Assembly (NCBI RefSeq): GCF_001027285.1
Contig: NZ_CP011509.1
Coordinates: 3,232,501 to 3,296,500, forward strand
Reading direction: 5' to 3'
Length of the DNA: 64,000 nucleotides
Source: Archangium gephyra
GTDB taxonomy: Bacteria > Myxococcota > Myxococcia > Myxococcales > Myxococcaceae
Shown: piece after piece, positions 33,822 through 42,379 of the stretch
Position numbering within the stretch: the stretch's first letter is position 1
How the letters are laid out: every line of letters begins with the position of its first letter
Notes under the pieces: generated by a model
Database searches by the model: none
Seen by the model: only the letters and a program-made list of their open reading frames with translations
Told to the model about the DNA's origin: nothing
Position numbers and translations under genes: made by a program

Positions 33822-34721
33822 TCACCGGAAGACGGAGAGGGCGGCCTCGTAGGTGCCCACGTGGGCCTCGAGGGTGGCGGTGATGGGCTTCGCGTAGCCG
33901 CCCCCGAGGGTGAGCACGATGGGCAGGCCTCGGTGCCACGCGGCCTGCAGGACGAACAGATCCCTCTCACGAATGCCCGCGTGGGAGAGGGACAGCCGGC
34001 CGAGCGAGTCCTCGGCGAGCGGGTCCACTCCGGCCTGGTAGAAGAGGATGTCGGCGCCCGCGGCCTCGAGCACCTCGGGCAGGTGGGTGGCGAGCACCTC
34101 GAGGTAGGCGCGATCGTCCACGCCATCGGGCAGTCCCACGTCGCGGCTGGAGCGCTGCTTGCGGAAGGGGAAGTTGTGCTCGCCGTGGATGGAGAAGGTG
34201 AAGACGGAGTCATCGCCCTCGAAGACGGCGGCGGTGCCATTGCCCTGGTGGACGTCGAGGTCCACGACGACGGCGCGCTGGATGCGCCGCTCGGCCTGGA
34301 GGACGCGGATGGCCACGGCGATGTCGTTGAAGACGCAGTAGCCCTCGCCATGGTCGGGGAAGGCGTGGTGGGTGCCGCCGGCGAGGTTGCCGGAGAGGCC
34401 GTCCTCGAGGGCGGCGCGGGCGGCGCCCACGGTGCCACCCACGGAGGCGCACGAGCGCACGAGCAGATCCTCGGACCAGGGGAAGCCCAGGCGGCGGAGC
34501 TCGGCCTCGGAGAGGGTGCCCGTCCAGAGGGCCTCGAGGTAGCGCGGGGTGTGGACGCGCTCCAGGTCCGTGCGCGAGATGGGGATGGAGGGCTGGAGTT
34601 GGCTGGGGGAGAGCACGCCGCGCGCCAGGAGGAGCTCGCGCAGCAGGCGGTACTTCTCCATGGGGAAGCGGTGCCCGGGAGGGAGGGGGACGGCGTACTG
34701 GTCGCAGTGGAAGACGCGCAC
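33822..34721 (-). CDS. Histone deacetylase family protein
   Basis: A 299-residue zinc amidohydrolase of the HDAC/AcuC/APAH superfamily. I prefer GTG 34721, which yields the family start V-R-V-F-H-C-D-x-Y; the longer frame uses TTG and adds a Pro-rich tail. Visible catalytic elements are P-P-G-H-R-F-P-M-E-K-Y, G-G-T-H-H-A-F (His pair), D-L-D-V-H-Q-G-N-G-T (zinc Asp and His), Y-Q-A-G-V-D-P-L-x-x-D (zinc Asp) and L-G-G-G-Y. The bacterial substrate may be an acetylated protein, polyamine or small amide. Divergent from the VWA gene at 34854. Confidence 0.92.
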   Translation of the reverse strand: MRVFHCDQYAVPLPPGHRFPMEKYRLLRELLLARGVLSPSQLQPSIPISRTDLERVHTPRYLEALWTGTLSEAELRRLGFPWSEDLLVRSCASVGGTVGAARAALEDGLSGNLAGGTHHAFPDHGEGYCVFNDIAVAIRVLQAERRIQRAVVVDLDVHQGNGTAAVFEGDDSVFTFSIHGEHNFPFRKQRSSRDVGLPDGVDDRAYLEVLATHLPEVLEAAGADILFYQAGVDPLAEDSLGRLSLSHAGIRERDLFVLQAAWHRGLPIVLTLGGGYAKPITATLEAHVGTYEAALSVFR

Positions 34722-34853
34722 GGGTGGACAGGCGTAGCGCCTGGGCGGAGCGGGTGCAACGGGAGGGGTTAGACCCAACGGGAGGCTCGTCCGTTACACC
34801 AGCGAGCGCGCGCTGGAATTTCGACCCGGATTACCTCTCCCCGGAGCCCTGCC

Positions 34854-36071
34854 ATGACCCTGAAGTCCTTTTCGCGCCCCGTGCTCGGGGCCGCGCTGGC
34901 CCTCGTTGCGTTCGCGTCTCCCCTGGCCCTCGCCGAGGCGCCCCAGAAGCCCGCCCCGCCCCAGTCCCAGGTGCAGGGAGCGCCCGTCCCGCCCCCGCCG
35001 TCCCAGCAGCAGCAAGCGCGGCCGAGGATCGACGTGGTGTTCGTGCTGGACACGACGGGCTCGATGGCGGGGCTGATCGAGGGGGCGAAGCAGAAGATCT
35101 TCTCGATCGCGTCGCGCATCGCGCAGGGCAAGCCCACGCCCCAGGTGAGGGTGGGGTTGGTGGCGTACCGGGACGTGGGGGACGCCTACGTGACGAAGCG
35201 GTACGAGCTGACGGAGGACCTGGATGGCCTCTTCACGCATCTGCGGAAGCTGGATGCGGACGGAGGGGGTGACACGCCGGAGCACGTGGGGAGGGGGTTG
35301 GGCGAGGCGGTGTCGAAGCTGTCGTGGGACCAGAGCCGGGAGACGATGAAGCTCATCTTCCTGGTGGGGGACGCGCCGCCGGCGCAGCGCAACGACGACT
35401 GGAACTTCAAGCACTGGGTGAAGCGGGCGGCGGAGAAGCACATCGTGGTGAACACGGTGAGGTGCGGAGGGGACGCGGAGACGGAGACGCACTGGAAGCT
35501 GGCGGCGAAGACGACGGATGGGCGGTACGAGTCGCTGGAGCAGTCGGGAGGGATGGTGGCGGTGGCGACGCCGTATGACGCGGAGCTGGCGAAGGTGAAC
35601 GCGGAGCTGGCGGGCAAGACGCTGTACGCGGGGAAGAAGGAAGCGCAGGTGGCGAACCGGGCGAGGGCGGAGCAGATGGCGACCCTGGCGCCGGAGGCGG
35701 CGGCGGAGCGCATCCAGTACCTGAAGACGACGCGAGGAGCGGGGAGGGCGCCGGCGGCGGCGGCGGCGGTGAGCAGTGCGCCGGAGGCGGTGGGGGGAGC
35801 GGTGGACCTGGCGGCGCAGCCCGAGGCGTTGGCGAGCGTGAAGGCCGAGGAGTTGCCGCAGGAGTTGAAGGGGCTGGACGCGGCGGCGCGGGACGCGAAG
35901 GTGAAGCAGCTGGCGGGGGAGCGGAAGGCGCTGGAGGAGAAGGCGGCGAAGCTGGCGGCGGAGCGGGACGCGTGGAGGGCGAAGAACGTGGCGGACAAGG
36001 ACGACTCGTTCGACGCGAACGTGATGAAGGGCGTGAAGGAGAAGGCGGCGAAGTACGGCCTGACCTACTGA
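34854..36071 (+). CDS. Exported VWA domain protein
   Basis: A 405-residue protein with signal peptide (L-A-L-V-A-F-A-S-P-L-A-L-A, cleavage about residue 26) and GGAG before the ATG. The VWA domain follows at once: V-F-V-L-D-T-T-G-S-M (MIDAS start near residue 68), then R-V-G-L-V-A-Y-R-D and L-I-F-L-V-G-D-A-P-P. The C-terminal half is Ala/Lys/Glu-rich and probably a helical or coiled-coil rod. Periplasmic metal-dependent protein binding is the likely role. A REP-like element follows. Confidence 0.85.
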   Translation: MTLKSFSRPVLGAALALVAFASPLALAEAPQKPAPPQSQVQGAPVPPPPSQQQQARPRIDVVFVLDTTGSMAGLIEGAKQKIFSIASRIAQGKPTPQVRVGLVAYRDVGDAYVTKRYELTEDLDGLFTHLRKLDADGGGDTPEHVGRGLGEAVSKLSWDQSRETMKLIFLVGDAPPAQRNDDWNFKHWVKRAAEKHIVVNTVRCGGDAETETHWKLAAKTTDGRYESLEQSGGMVAVATPYDAELAKVNAELAGKTLYAGKKEAQVANRARAEQMATLAPEAAAERIQYLKTTRGAGRAPAAAAAVSSAPEAVGGAVDLAAQPEALASVKAEELPQELKGLDAAARDAKVKQLAGERKALEEKAAKLAAERDAWRAKNVADKDDSFDANVMKGVKEKAAKYGLTY

Positions 36072-36116
36072 GCGGCCCCAGCAGTCACACCCCAATGCCT
36101 CCGAGGCCCCAAATAC

Positions 36117-36152
36117 CCCTCTCCCTTCGGGAGAGGGACGGGGTGAGGGTAT
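36117..36152. repeat. REP-like palindromic element, copy B
   Basis: CCCTCTCCC-TTC-GGGAGAGGG (36117-36137) followed by ACGGGGTGAGGGTAT, the same as copy A except for the three loop bases. It lies between two + strand genes. Confidence 0.7.
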
Positions 36153-36188
36153 CTGGAGCACGCGGGTTGCGAGTACCTTGGGGACCCC

Positions 36189-37511
36189 ATGTCCCTTGTT
36201 CGCAATCCGGTTCCCACGGTGTCATTGCGCTGGGCCGTGGTGTTGCTCCTGGCCTTCCTGGAGGGCTGTACGGCGATGGGCTCGGGTCGGAGGACGCCCG
36301 AGCCTGACGCGGGAGCGCTTCTCTACATCCGGTGGGGAGGTGCGGGGACCGACCTCTGGCTCCAATCCCTGGAGAGTGGACGCCACCGTCCGCTGACCTC
36401 CAGTGGGAGGGTGCCGCACGTGCCGGGCGGAAGTGGGCTGGACCCGTGGAGGGGGGCGGTCATCTCGCCAGATGGGAAGCAGGTGGCCTACGTCGAGCTC
36501 CAGCACCCCGAAGCGCCCGCGGGGCGTCGGGTGGGAGGCTGGAACGCGCTCTTCGTGGTGAACGCGGATGGGACAGGGCGTCGCAAGCTGGTGGACCTGA
36601 CGCAGCTGCTCCTACCGGAGGGGCAGCGCCTCCGAGCCGGGAGCTTCATCTGGTCCGACGACGGGAACAGCCTCGCCTACGTCCTCGCGAGCCTGCCCAA
36701 GCAAGGGGCCAGCTTGAAGGACTGCTCGCAGGTGACCCTCCACTCCGTGGACGTGGTGTCGGGCCGTGGCGCCACGTTGTCCGAGGCGCGTCCCCTGGGA
36801 AGCGTCGCGTTGCTCGGGTGGTACCCGGCACGTGCGGAGGCCGTGCTCTATGGCGAGTGCGGCTATCCCGAGGAGCCCTCTCCAGCCATCCCCATCCCGA
36901 ATGGCAGTGTGACCGTGCTTCGGGTGAGCGATGGGACGGCGAGCCAGCGGCTCGCGCTGAAGCCCTCGTTGTCTCCAGCGGGGAGCTCTGTCTTCATCCC
37001 TTCGCATCCACGCGCCCTGGCGGGTCCGCCCACGCTCTACCGGACGGATGCTCTCGGAGGGCCACCCACCGTGACGCTCACGCTGCCGCGCGGTCATCTG
37101 GGACGCATCCACTGGATGCACCGCGCACCGGCCGCGCTCCTCAGCTCGACCGAGTGGGAGTTGCCCTTCCTGGACTGCGTGGGCACGCAGCCGCAACCGC
37201 GGGTGCTATTCAGGCTGGACTTGGGGACGGGGACACTTCAGCGGGTGAGGGAAGACGCCCGCAGGTTGAATGTGTTGGCCATCAGTCCCGATGACACGCA
37301 CGCGCTCGTCGGAATCATCACGGGCGAGGACGATCGCTTCCATCCCCCCTGCGTGAGCCGGCCTGTCGAGCGGCTGTTCCTGGTGCGTCTGGATGAGATC
37401 GCGAGCGAGCTGCCCATCCAGGAACTCCGGCGCCGCGCCAGGCCCCTCACGCCGCCTCGCCTGTGGAGTGACGTGGCGGCCTTCAACGAGTACGTGGGCT
37501 GGGTGCGCTGA
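36189..37511 (+). CDS. TolB-like beta-propeller lipoprotein
   Basis: A 440-residue lipoprotein (lipobox L-E-G-C near residue 23, after a hydrophobic segment). Repeats of the WD40-like/PD40 type are visible: A-V-I-S-P-D-G-K-Q-V-A-Y-V, F-V-V-N-A-D-G-T-G-R-R-K-L, F-I-W-S-D-D-G-N-S-L-A-Y-V and L-A-I-S-P-D-D-T-H-A-L-V-G. These build a six-bladed propeller as in TolB. Several cysteines (D-C-S-Q, G-E-C-G, D-C-V-G, P-P-C-V) are probably disulfide-bonded. No partner gene is adjacent; convergent with the next gene, sharing the stop region. Confidence 0.75.
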   Translation: MSLVRNPVPTVSLRWAVVLLLAFLEGCTAMGSGRRTPEPDAGALLYIRWGGAGTDLWLQSLESGRHRPLTSSGRVPHVPGGSGLDPWRGAVISPDGKQVAYVELQHPEAPAGRRVGGWNALFVVNADGTGRRKLVDLTQLLLPEGQRLRAGSFIWSDDGNSLAYVLASLPKQGASLKDCSQVTLHSVDVVSGRGATLSEARPLGSVALLGWYPARAEAVLYGECGYPEEPSPAIPIPNGSVTVLRVSDGTASQRLALKPSLSPAGSSVFIPSHPRALAGPPTLYRTDALGGPPTVTLTLPRGHLGRIHWMHRAPAALLSSTEWELPFLDCVGTQPQPRVLFRLDLGTGTLQRVREDARRLNVLAISPDDTHALVGIITGEDDRFHPPCVSRPVERLFLVRLDEIASELPIQELRRRARPLTPPRLWSDVAAFNEYVGWVR

Positions 37512-38084
37512 CTACGGCCAGCGCACGCTCCCACCGGCGGCCATGGCGGATCCGACGAACGGAGTCATGGTCTTGAAACCCGGCGGTGGCGTCATGGCGG
37601 TGGTGCTGGACACACCGAGCTGGGTGATGCCGTGGGGCAGAAGCCGCTCGAGGTTGTAGCTCCTGCCCTGGAAGTGGAACGTGGTGCTGGAGCGCAGGGC
37701 CGCGGAGAACAGGTTGGTGCCGAGCGGACCCACGGAGGTTCCCACGACGGAGGACAGCCGCTGGAAGGTGGCGATGGGCTCGCCGCGGGAGAACGTGTCC
37801 GGGCGGGAGAAGTCCCCACAGGGCTCGCGGTTGAGGTACAGCGTGAAGGTGCCGGTGGCGTCGATCGACACCGACAGATCGCCATTCTGGAACTTCCGGG
37901 CGGTGAAGGGCTCGGAGCGGAAGGTGAAGAAGGCCGAGCCCTCACCGTGAGCAGGGCCCTTGAAGAGGGGCTCGATGCCCGCGAGGTGGGCGAAGTAGCC
38001 CAGGTCCTGCAGAGACCCATCCTGGGCCTCGTAGAAGCGCCCGATGGCATACCAGACGACTCCAGCGACGGGATGCGGGTCCAT
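37512..38084 (-). CDS. Hypothetical protein, second gene after an alpha/beta hydrolase
   Basis: A 190-residue protein without signal peptide from ATG 38084, eight bases after GGAGG. It starts 17 bases after the hydrolase stop, so they form an operon. Segments such as V-W-Y-A-I-G-R-F-Y-E-A-Q-D and L-G-Y-F-A-H-L-A-G-I are seen in uncharacterised proteobacterial proteins, but I cannot name a family. Mostly beta-rich, one Cys. Confidence 0.6.
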   Translation of the reverse strand: MDPHPVAGVVWYAIGRFYEAQDGSLQDLGYFAHLAGIEPLFKGPAHGEGSAFFTFRSEPFTARKFQNGDLSVSIDATGTFTLYLNREPCGDFSRPDTFSRGEPIATFQRLSSVVGTSVGPLGTNLFSAALRSSTTFHFQGRSYNLERLLPHGITQLGVSSTTAMTPPPGFKTMTPFVGSAMAAGGSVRWP

Positions 38085-38101
38085 GGCCGTGCCTCCGAGA
38101 C

Positions 38102-38887
38102 TCACGCGTGGGCGCGCAGGAACTCCACGAGGGGAGGATTGAGGGCGTCGGGGTGGGTCATGTTGGCGGCATGGGCGGCGCCGGGGACGAGGACGAGGCG
38201 CGTGCTGCCGGGGAGGCTCTTGTGGAGGAGCTCGCCCTCGGAGGGCGGGATGCCGGTGTCATCGGTGCCGTGGAAGACGATGGCGGGGCAGCGGATGTCA
38301 CCGAGCCGGGGCCGGATGTCATCGCGGTCGATGAGGTTGTTCATCGCGGCGACGAAGTGAGCCTTGGGGGTCTGGCGCCAGCGGTCGAGCCAGGGGGAGT
38401 GGAAGCGGGAGTCGCCGATGATGCCGCCGGCGAGGAACTGGATGATGTTCTCGGTGGCGCCCGGGGTGCCCCAGAGGTCGCGCGTCTGGAGGTAGCCGGC
38501 GCGGACTTCGGGCTCGTCGATGGTGCCGCGGGTGCTCATGAGGACGAGGGCGCGGACGCGGTCGGGGTAGCGGAGGGCGACGCGGAGGGCGCAGTAGCCG
38601 CCCTGGGACATGCCGCCGACGACGGCCTGGCGGATGCCGAGGTGGTCGAGCAGGGCGATGCAGTCGGCGGCGGAGTCATAGAGGTCGAAGGGCTTGCCGT
38701 CCCAGCGGGTGCGGCCGAAGCCGCGGGCGTCCCAGCGGATGACGCGGAACGCGGGGGCGAGCGCCTGGACCTGCGCGTCGAACATGCGGCTGTCCATGAG
38801 GAAGCCGTGAGCGAGGATGAGGGCGGGACCGGAGCCGCCGGAGTCCTCGAAATAGATGCCTTGGTGGTTGAGCTCGGCGATGGGCAT
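38102..38887 (-). CDS. Alpha/beta fold hydrolase
   Basis: A 261-residue hydrolase. The start M-P-I-A-E-L at 38887 is the family N-terminus. Visible are the oxyanion motif H-G-F-L near residue 26, the nucleophile elbow G-M-S-Q-G-G near residue 93, the Asp in G-T-D-D-T, and the catalytic His in P-G-A-A-H-A-A-N. The overall pattern (W-D-A-R-G-F-G-R-T, L-L-D-H-L-G-I) is that of 3-oxoadipate enol-lactonase-like and haloperoxidase-like enzymes. First gene of a two-gene operon with the hypothetical at 37512. Confidence 0.9.
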   Translation of the reverse strand: MPIAELNHQGIYFEDSGGSGPALILAHGFLMDSRMFDAQVQALAPAFRVIRWDARGFGRTRWDGKPFDLYDSAADCIALLDHLGIRQAVVGGMSQGGYCALRVALRYPDRVRALVLMSTRGTIDEPEVRAGYLQTRDLWGTPGATENIIQFLAGGIIGDSRFHSPWLDRWRQTPKAHFVAAMNNLIDRDDIRPRLGDIRCPAIVFHGTDDTGIPPSEGELLHKSLPGSTRLVLVPGAAHAANMTHPDALNPPLVEFLRAHA

Positions 38888-38919
38888 GGCGGGGCTTTCT
38901 AGCACGCGAGGGGAGCGTC

Positions 38920-39663
38920 TCAATCCTCGTCGTGGTTGGCCATCAGCTCGCGGAGGTAGCGTTCGCGATGGAGGAGGAAGTCGCGAGTCAGGCGGTAGTG
39001 CTCGGTGTCCTCGTAGGCAATGGGGGCGAGACCCTGCTTGGACAACCAGTAGATGCGCGAGTCCGGGTAGGCCAGGAGGATGGGCGAGTGCGTGGCGATG
39101 AGGAGCTGCGAGGACTTGCGGCGGGCCAGGTCGTCGATGTGGCGCAGCAGGGTGAGCTGATGCTGGGGAGACAGGGCGGCCTCGGGCTCGTCGAGGATGT
39201 AGAGGCCGTTGGCCCAGAAGCGGTTGCGCACGAGCATCAGGAACGACTCGCCGTGGGACTGCTCGTGTGGCGAGACACCACCGTAGGCGTCCTGGAGGAT
39301 GTCTGGCATCTGCTCGAGCACGGTGCCCACGTTGAAATAGCTCTCCGCGCGCAGGAAGAAGCCGGTGCGAGGGCGGCGATAGCCGCGGATGAGCCGGAGG
39401 AACCGATGCAGCTCGGATTCGGAGCTGCGGGTGGAGAAGTTGAAGCTGCGCGTGCCTCCTTCGGGGTTGAACCCGGCGGCGGTGGCGATGGCCTCGAGCA
39501 ACGTGGACTTCCCGCTGCCGTTCTCCCCGGCGAAGAAGGTGACGCGCGGGTGGAGCTCCAGTCCATCCAGCTCTCGCACCACGGGGAGGTTGAACGGATA
39601 GCGGTTGAAGTCCGGCACCTGCTCGCGCAGGAGCGTCACCGTACGGATGAAGGTCGGGTCCAT
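38920..39663 (-). CDS. AAA family ATPase (YhgB/OLD-like, ABC-ATPase fold)
   Basis: A 247-residue ATPase; ATG 39663 matches the family N-terminus, the upstream extension does not. Walker A G-E-N-G-S-G-K-S-T near residues 44-52, an F-N-F-S-T-R-S insert, signature-like S-H-G-E-S-F near 140, Walker B L-Y-I-L-D-E-P-E-A-A-L-S and switch His in I-A-T-H-S-P. Such stand-alone ATPases are common, with largely unknown roles. Single gene, divergent from the lipoprotein at 39743. Confidence 0.88.
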   Translation of the reverse strand: MDPTFIRTVTLLREQVPDFNRYPFNLPVVRELDGLELHPRVTFFAGENGSGKSTLLEAIATAAGFNPEGGTRSFNFSTRSSESELHRFLRLIRGYRRPRTGFFLRAESYFNVGTVLEQMPDILQDAYGGVSPHEQSHGESFLMLVRNRFWANGLYILDEPEAALSPQHQLTLLRHIDDLARRKSSQLLIATHSPILLAYPDSRIYWLSKQGLAPIAYEDTEHYRLTRDFLLHRERYLRELMANHDED

Positions 39664-39742
39664 GGTCCTCGCGGGTGCCTCGCGGCCGAGGATACACGAG
39701 CCGGATTGTCGGGCTCGGGTGCCCGAGGTAGCGTCGGAAGAC

Positions 39743-40204
39743 ATGAAGCACTGGATGGTGCTGTTCCTGGCCTTGATGTGCGCATGCGTGCGAGGTCCCT
39801 ACCCGGTGGTGTATGGCGCGGGACCGTCCAAGGGGCGGTTGGAGCAGAGCCTGGACTCGGCTTCGAGCGCCTGCCGGCAGAACCCGGCGTACTGCACCGC
39901 TGTGGCGGGTGAGGAGACGGTTCTTCCCGTTCCCGTGAGTACGACTCCGTCGCCTGTTCCTCCGGAAGCCGCGGCGCCGGCAAAAGACCAGGCCTCTGAG
40001 GGTGCAAAGGCTGAAACGACGGAGTTGTCACCGGAGAAAATCAAGAGAAGTTGCAACGAGGAATTTACTCGATGCCTGGGAACGGCGGTGCAAAGCATTC
40101 GCGGGCCCAAATTCAACCACAGTCAGTGTGTCGCATGCCGTGATGTCTGCATGCAGAACAATGGAGTCTGGCCCTCCGAGGCCAATGGGAAGCCTTGTCC
40201 ATGA
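39743..40204 (+). CDS. Small cysteine-rich lipoprotein
   Basis: A 153-residue lipoprotein, lipobox L-M-C-A-C near residue 15. The middle is Pro/Ala/Glu-rich linker (residues 60-100), the end has six or more cysteines (S-C-N-E-E-F-T-R-C, C-V-A-C-R-D-V-C) probably in disulfides; this end recalls short cysteine motifs of uncharacterised myxobacterial lipoproteins. Overlaps the next gene by ATGA, so translationally coupled. Function unknown. Confidence 0.65.
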   Translation: MKHWMVLFLALMCACVRGPYPVVYGAGPSKGRLEQSLDSASSACRQNPAYCTAVAGEETVLPVPVSTTPSPVPPEAAAPAKDQASEGAKAETTELSPEKIKRSCNEEFTRCLGTAVQSIRGPKFNHSQCVACRDVCMQNNGVWPSEANGKPCP

Positions 40205-40698
40205 GCCAGGATCGAGACGAGGATGCCTTTCATCAACGTTGGATGGCGGGCGCTGATGCCATCGCCAGGCTCTACGTCACTCTGCTGGACGCTCCGTTCG
40301 AGCAATACGAACGGGAGTTTCTCGCATTGCAACGCAAGCTGCTCGCTACGGTGAAGACCCCTTGGGAGCACCTGGAGACACGTCGGCGCATCGCGGAGGA
40401 AATCCTGCTGGGCGCCTTTGGTTGCAATGCTCCGTGGCCAGACTTCGGGCGTGCGCTTCGTCGAATCCGGCGGCTGGGCTACACGGACGTCGAGCGTCAG
40501 GTGCACGTTGCCATTTTGTTCGCGCGATGGGCGAAGTTCCATCCAGAGCAGCTGCTGGCCGCGAGACGCATGCTTGATCTGGCCGAGCGCCAGTTTCAAT
40601 CCGTCTCGCCGGAACATACCCAGTACAAGGACATGAAAGGCAGTTTGGAGTTGATCCGGAAGGAGAAGGAGTTCAGACCGGATTCATCCATTCCTTGA
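40201..40698 (+). CDS. Hypothetical helical protein coupled to the small lipoprotein
   Basis: A 165-residue soluble, all-helical protein without known motif (segments R-L-Y-V-T-L-L-D-A-P-F-E-Q-Y-E-R-E-F and T-R-R-R-I-A-E-E-I-L). Its ATG overlaps the stop of the lipoprotein gene. A lipoprotein plus a small cytoplasmic protein in this arrangement could be a toxin-immunity type pair, but no toxin domain is visible, so this is only a suggestion. Confidence 0.55.
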   Translation: MSQDRDEDAFHQRWMAGADAIARLYVTLLDAPFEQYEREFLALQRKLLATVKTPWEHLETRRRIAEEILLGAFGCNAPWPDFGRALRRIRRLGYTDVERQVHVAILFARWAKFHPEQLLAARRMLDLAERQFQSVSPEHTQYKDMKGSLELIRKEKEFRPDSSIP

Positions 40699-40723
40699 GC
40701 GGTGGCGTTGACTGCTCCAACGC

Positions 40724-42379
40724 TCACTCCCTCGTCACCGCGCGCAACACGATCTCCCTCCGCTGTCCGAGCAGCCGCAGGGCCAGGGGAAGCAGCGAGC
40801 GGTACAGGATGACGTTGAAGGCGGCGCACAAGGCGATCATCGCCAGCGTCTGCCCACTCGGCCCGCTCTTCCCGGCGAACCGCAGGGCCCAGACGAACGG
40901 GGCACAGCCCACGCTCGCCGCGACGATGCCGAGCATGGAGGCGGTGAGGGGCAGCTTGTCCCGGCGCTTGAGGCTCGCGTGGAACTTCACGGGGAAGTAC
41001 AGGGACAGGAAGTTGCCGGCCGCGAGCAGCACGGGGACGACGGCCACCACGGCCGCCATGGCGCACAGGAAGTCCAGCGCCGAGCCCTTGCCGAAGTACA
41101 CCCGGTAGAACAGTCCCACCAGCAGGGCCATGCCACCGGCCGCCGTGCCCTGCACCACGTTCTTCGCCCGCAGCACGTCTCCCAGCTCCACGGGGGCGGC
41201 GATGAGCATGGCCAGTCCGTGCCCGTCATAGGCGAACGTGTTCTGCGAGAACGTGGACGCCATCACCACCGCGCCGTAGATGCACAGGCCGCCCATCAAC
41301 CAGGCATCCGCGCTCGCGCCCAGCAGGTACTCGAAGAGGGCCCGGCCCGACGTCAGCTTCAGCAGGATGGCCAGTACGAAGGGCACGGCCGCGAGCAGCC
41401 GGGCGCGCGGGTTGCGCCACAAGTCCAGCGCCTCGCGCGCCAGCAGCGTGGTGTACGTGGTGCGCGTCCGGGCGAATGGATCCTTGTCCCCGGACTCCTT
41501 CACGGACGGGCCGGCGCGGCCCACGTTGCGGTGGAAGCGCAGCAGCAGCGCGTAGGCGAGCCCCAGCCCCATCAGGGCGAAGAAGACCATGCCCACGCCG
41601 TCCACCAGCGCCTTGCGCCGGTACCCATAGCTGAGCTGGAGCAGCGCATCCCCGAAGAAGCCCGAGGGCACCCGTCCCAGGGCAAGCGTCGCGTCGATGA
41701 TGAGGGCCATGTCCAGCTTCTCCACGCCCCCCTCGCCCACGGCCGTCAGCCACGAGGTGTCGATGGGTGGGATGAGCGAGGCGGCCACGAGGAACACCAC
41801 GAAGCCGCCGCCAATCAACTGGGCGCTGTGCTTCTCGCGCAGCACATTGAGCACCAGGTGCAGGCCCACCCGGCTCCACGCCGCGTTGAGCAGCGCGAAC
41901 AGCACGTAGAGCAGCACGGCGAACCACTTCAGGCGCACCGGGTGCACCGAGGCGAAGCCGAGCGCCGCTCCCGTCAACGGCGCGTAGAAGACGAGCGCGC
42001 GCGGCTCGAAGAGGCTCGCCACCGTGGAGGCGATGAGCAGCCGGAAGGGCGAGATGGGGAAGGGCGCGTAGCGGCTCAGCTCCGAGTGGTCATCCACGCC
42101 CGCGCTCATCAGCGGCCACGTCACCCACACCGCCGACGTGACGAAGCACAGCAGGTTGAGGATGAAGAAGGGCCACACCCCGTTCTCGGCGATGGGCTTG
42201 AGCCTCATCAACCCGTAGAACGTCACGCCCAGGCCCCAGGCCGGCGCGCTCGAGAGCAGGAAGGCGGCCACCGCCATGAACGGGCTCCGGCCCGCTCCCT
42301 GGTTGAGTCCAATGTCCAGGCGCAGGCCCCACAACAGCCACAGGTGCCGGAAGAAGCCCGGCGCGGCCACCCGGTTCAC
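40724..42379 (-). CDS. ABC-2 type exporter permease
   Basis: A 551-residue membrane protein with about 12-14 hydrophobic helices in two halves. It overlaps the ATPase gene by four bases (ATGA), giving a standard two-gene ABC exporter. Family features are the length, the P-x-S-P-F-R-L-L-I-A-S segment and L-A-R-E-A-L-D-L-W-R-N-P near residue 315. Substrate unknown; such exporters often move lipids, peptides or antibiotics. Confidence 0.85.
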   Translation of the reverse strand: MNRVAAPGFFRHLWLLWGLRLDIGLNQGAGRSPFMAVAAFLLSSAPAWGLGVTFYGLMRLKPIAENGVWPFFILNLLCFVTSAVWVTWPLMSAGVDDHSELSRYAPFPISPFRLLIASTVASLFEPRALVFYAPLTGAALGFASVHPVRLKWFAVLLYVLFALLNAAWSRVGLHLVLNVLREKHSAQLIGGGFVVFLVAASLIPPIDTSWLTAVGEGGVEKLDMALIIDATLALGRVPSGFFGDALLQLSYGYRRKALVDGVGMVFFALMGLGLAYALLLRFHRNVGRAGPSVKESGDKDPFARTRTTYTTLLAREALDLWRNPRARLLAAVPFVLAILLKLTSGRALFEYLLGASADAWLMGGLCIYGAVVMASTFSQNTFAYDGHGLAMLIAAPVELGDVLRAKNVVQGTAAGGMALLVGLFYRVYFGKGSALDFLCAMAAVVAVVPVLLAAGNFLSLYFPVKFHASLKRRDKLPLTASMLGIVAASVGCAPFVWALRFAGKSGPSGQTLAMIALCAAFNVILYRSLLPLALRLLGQRREIVLRAVTRE

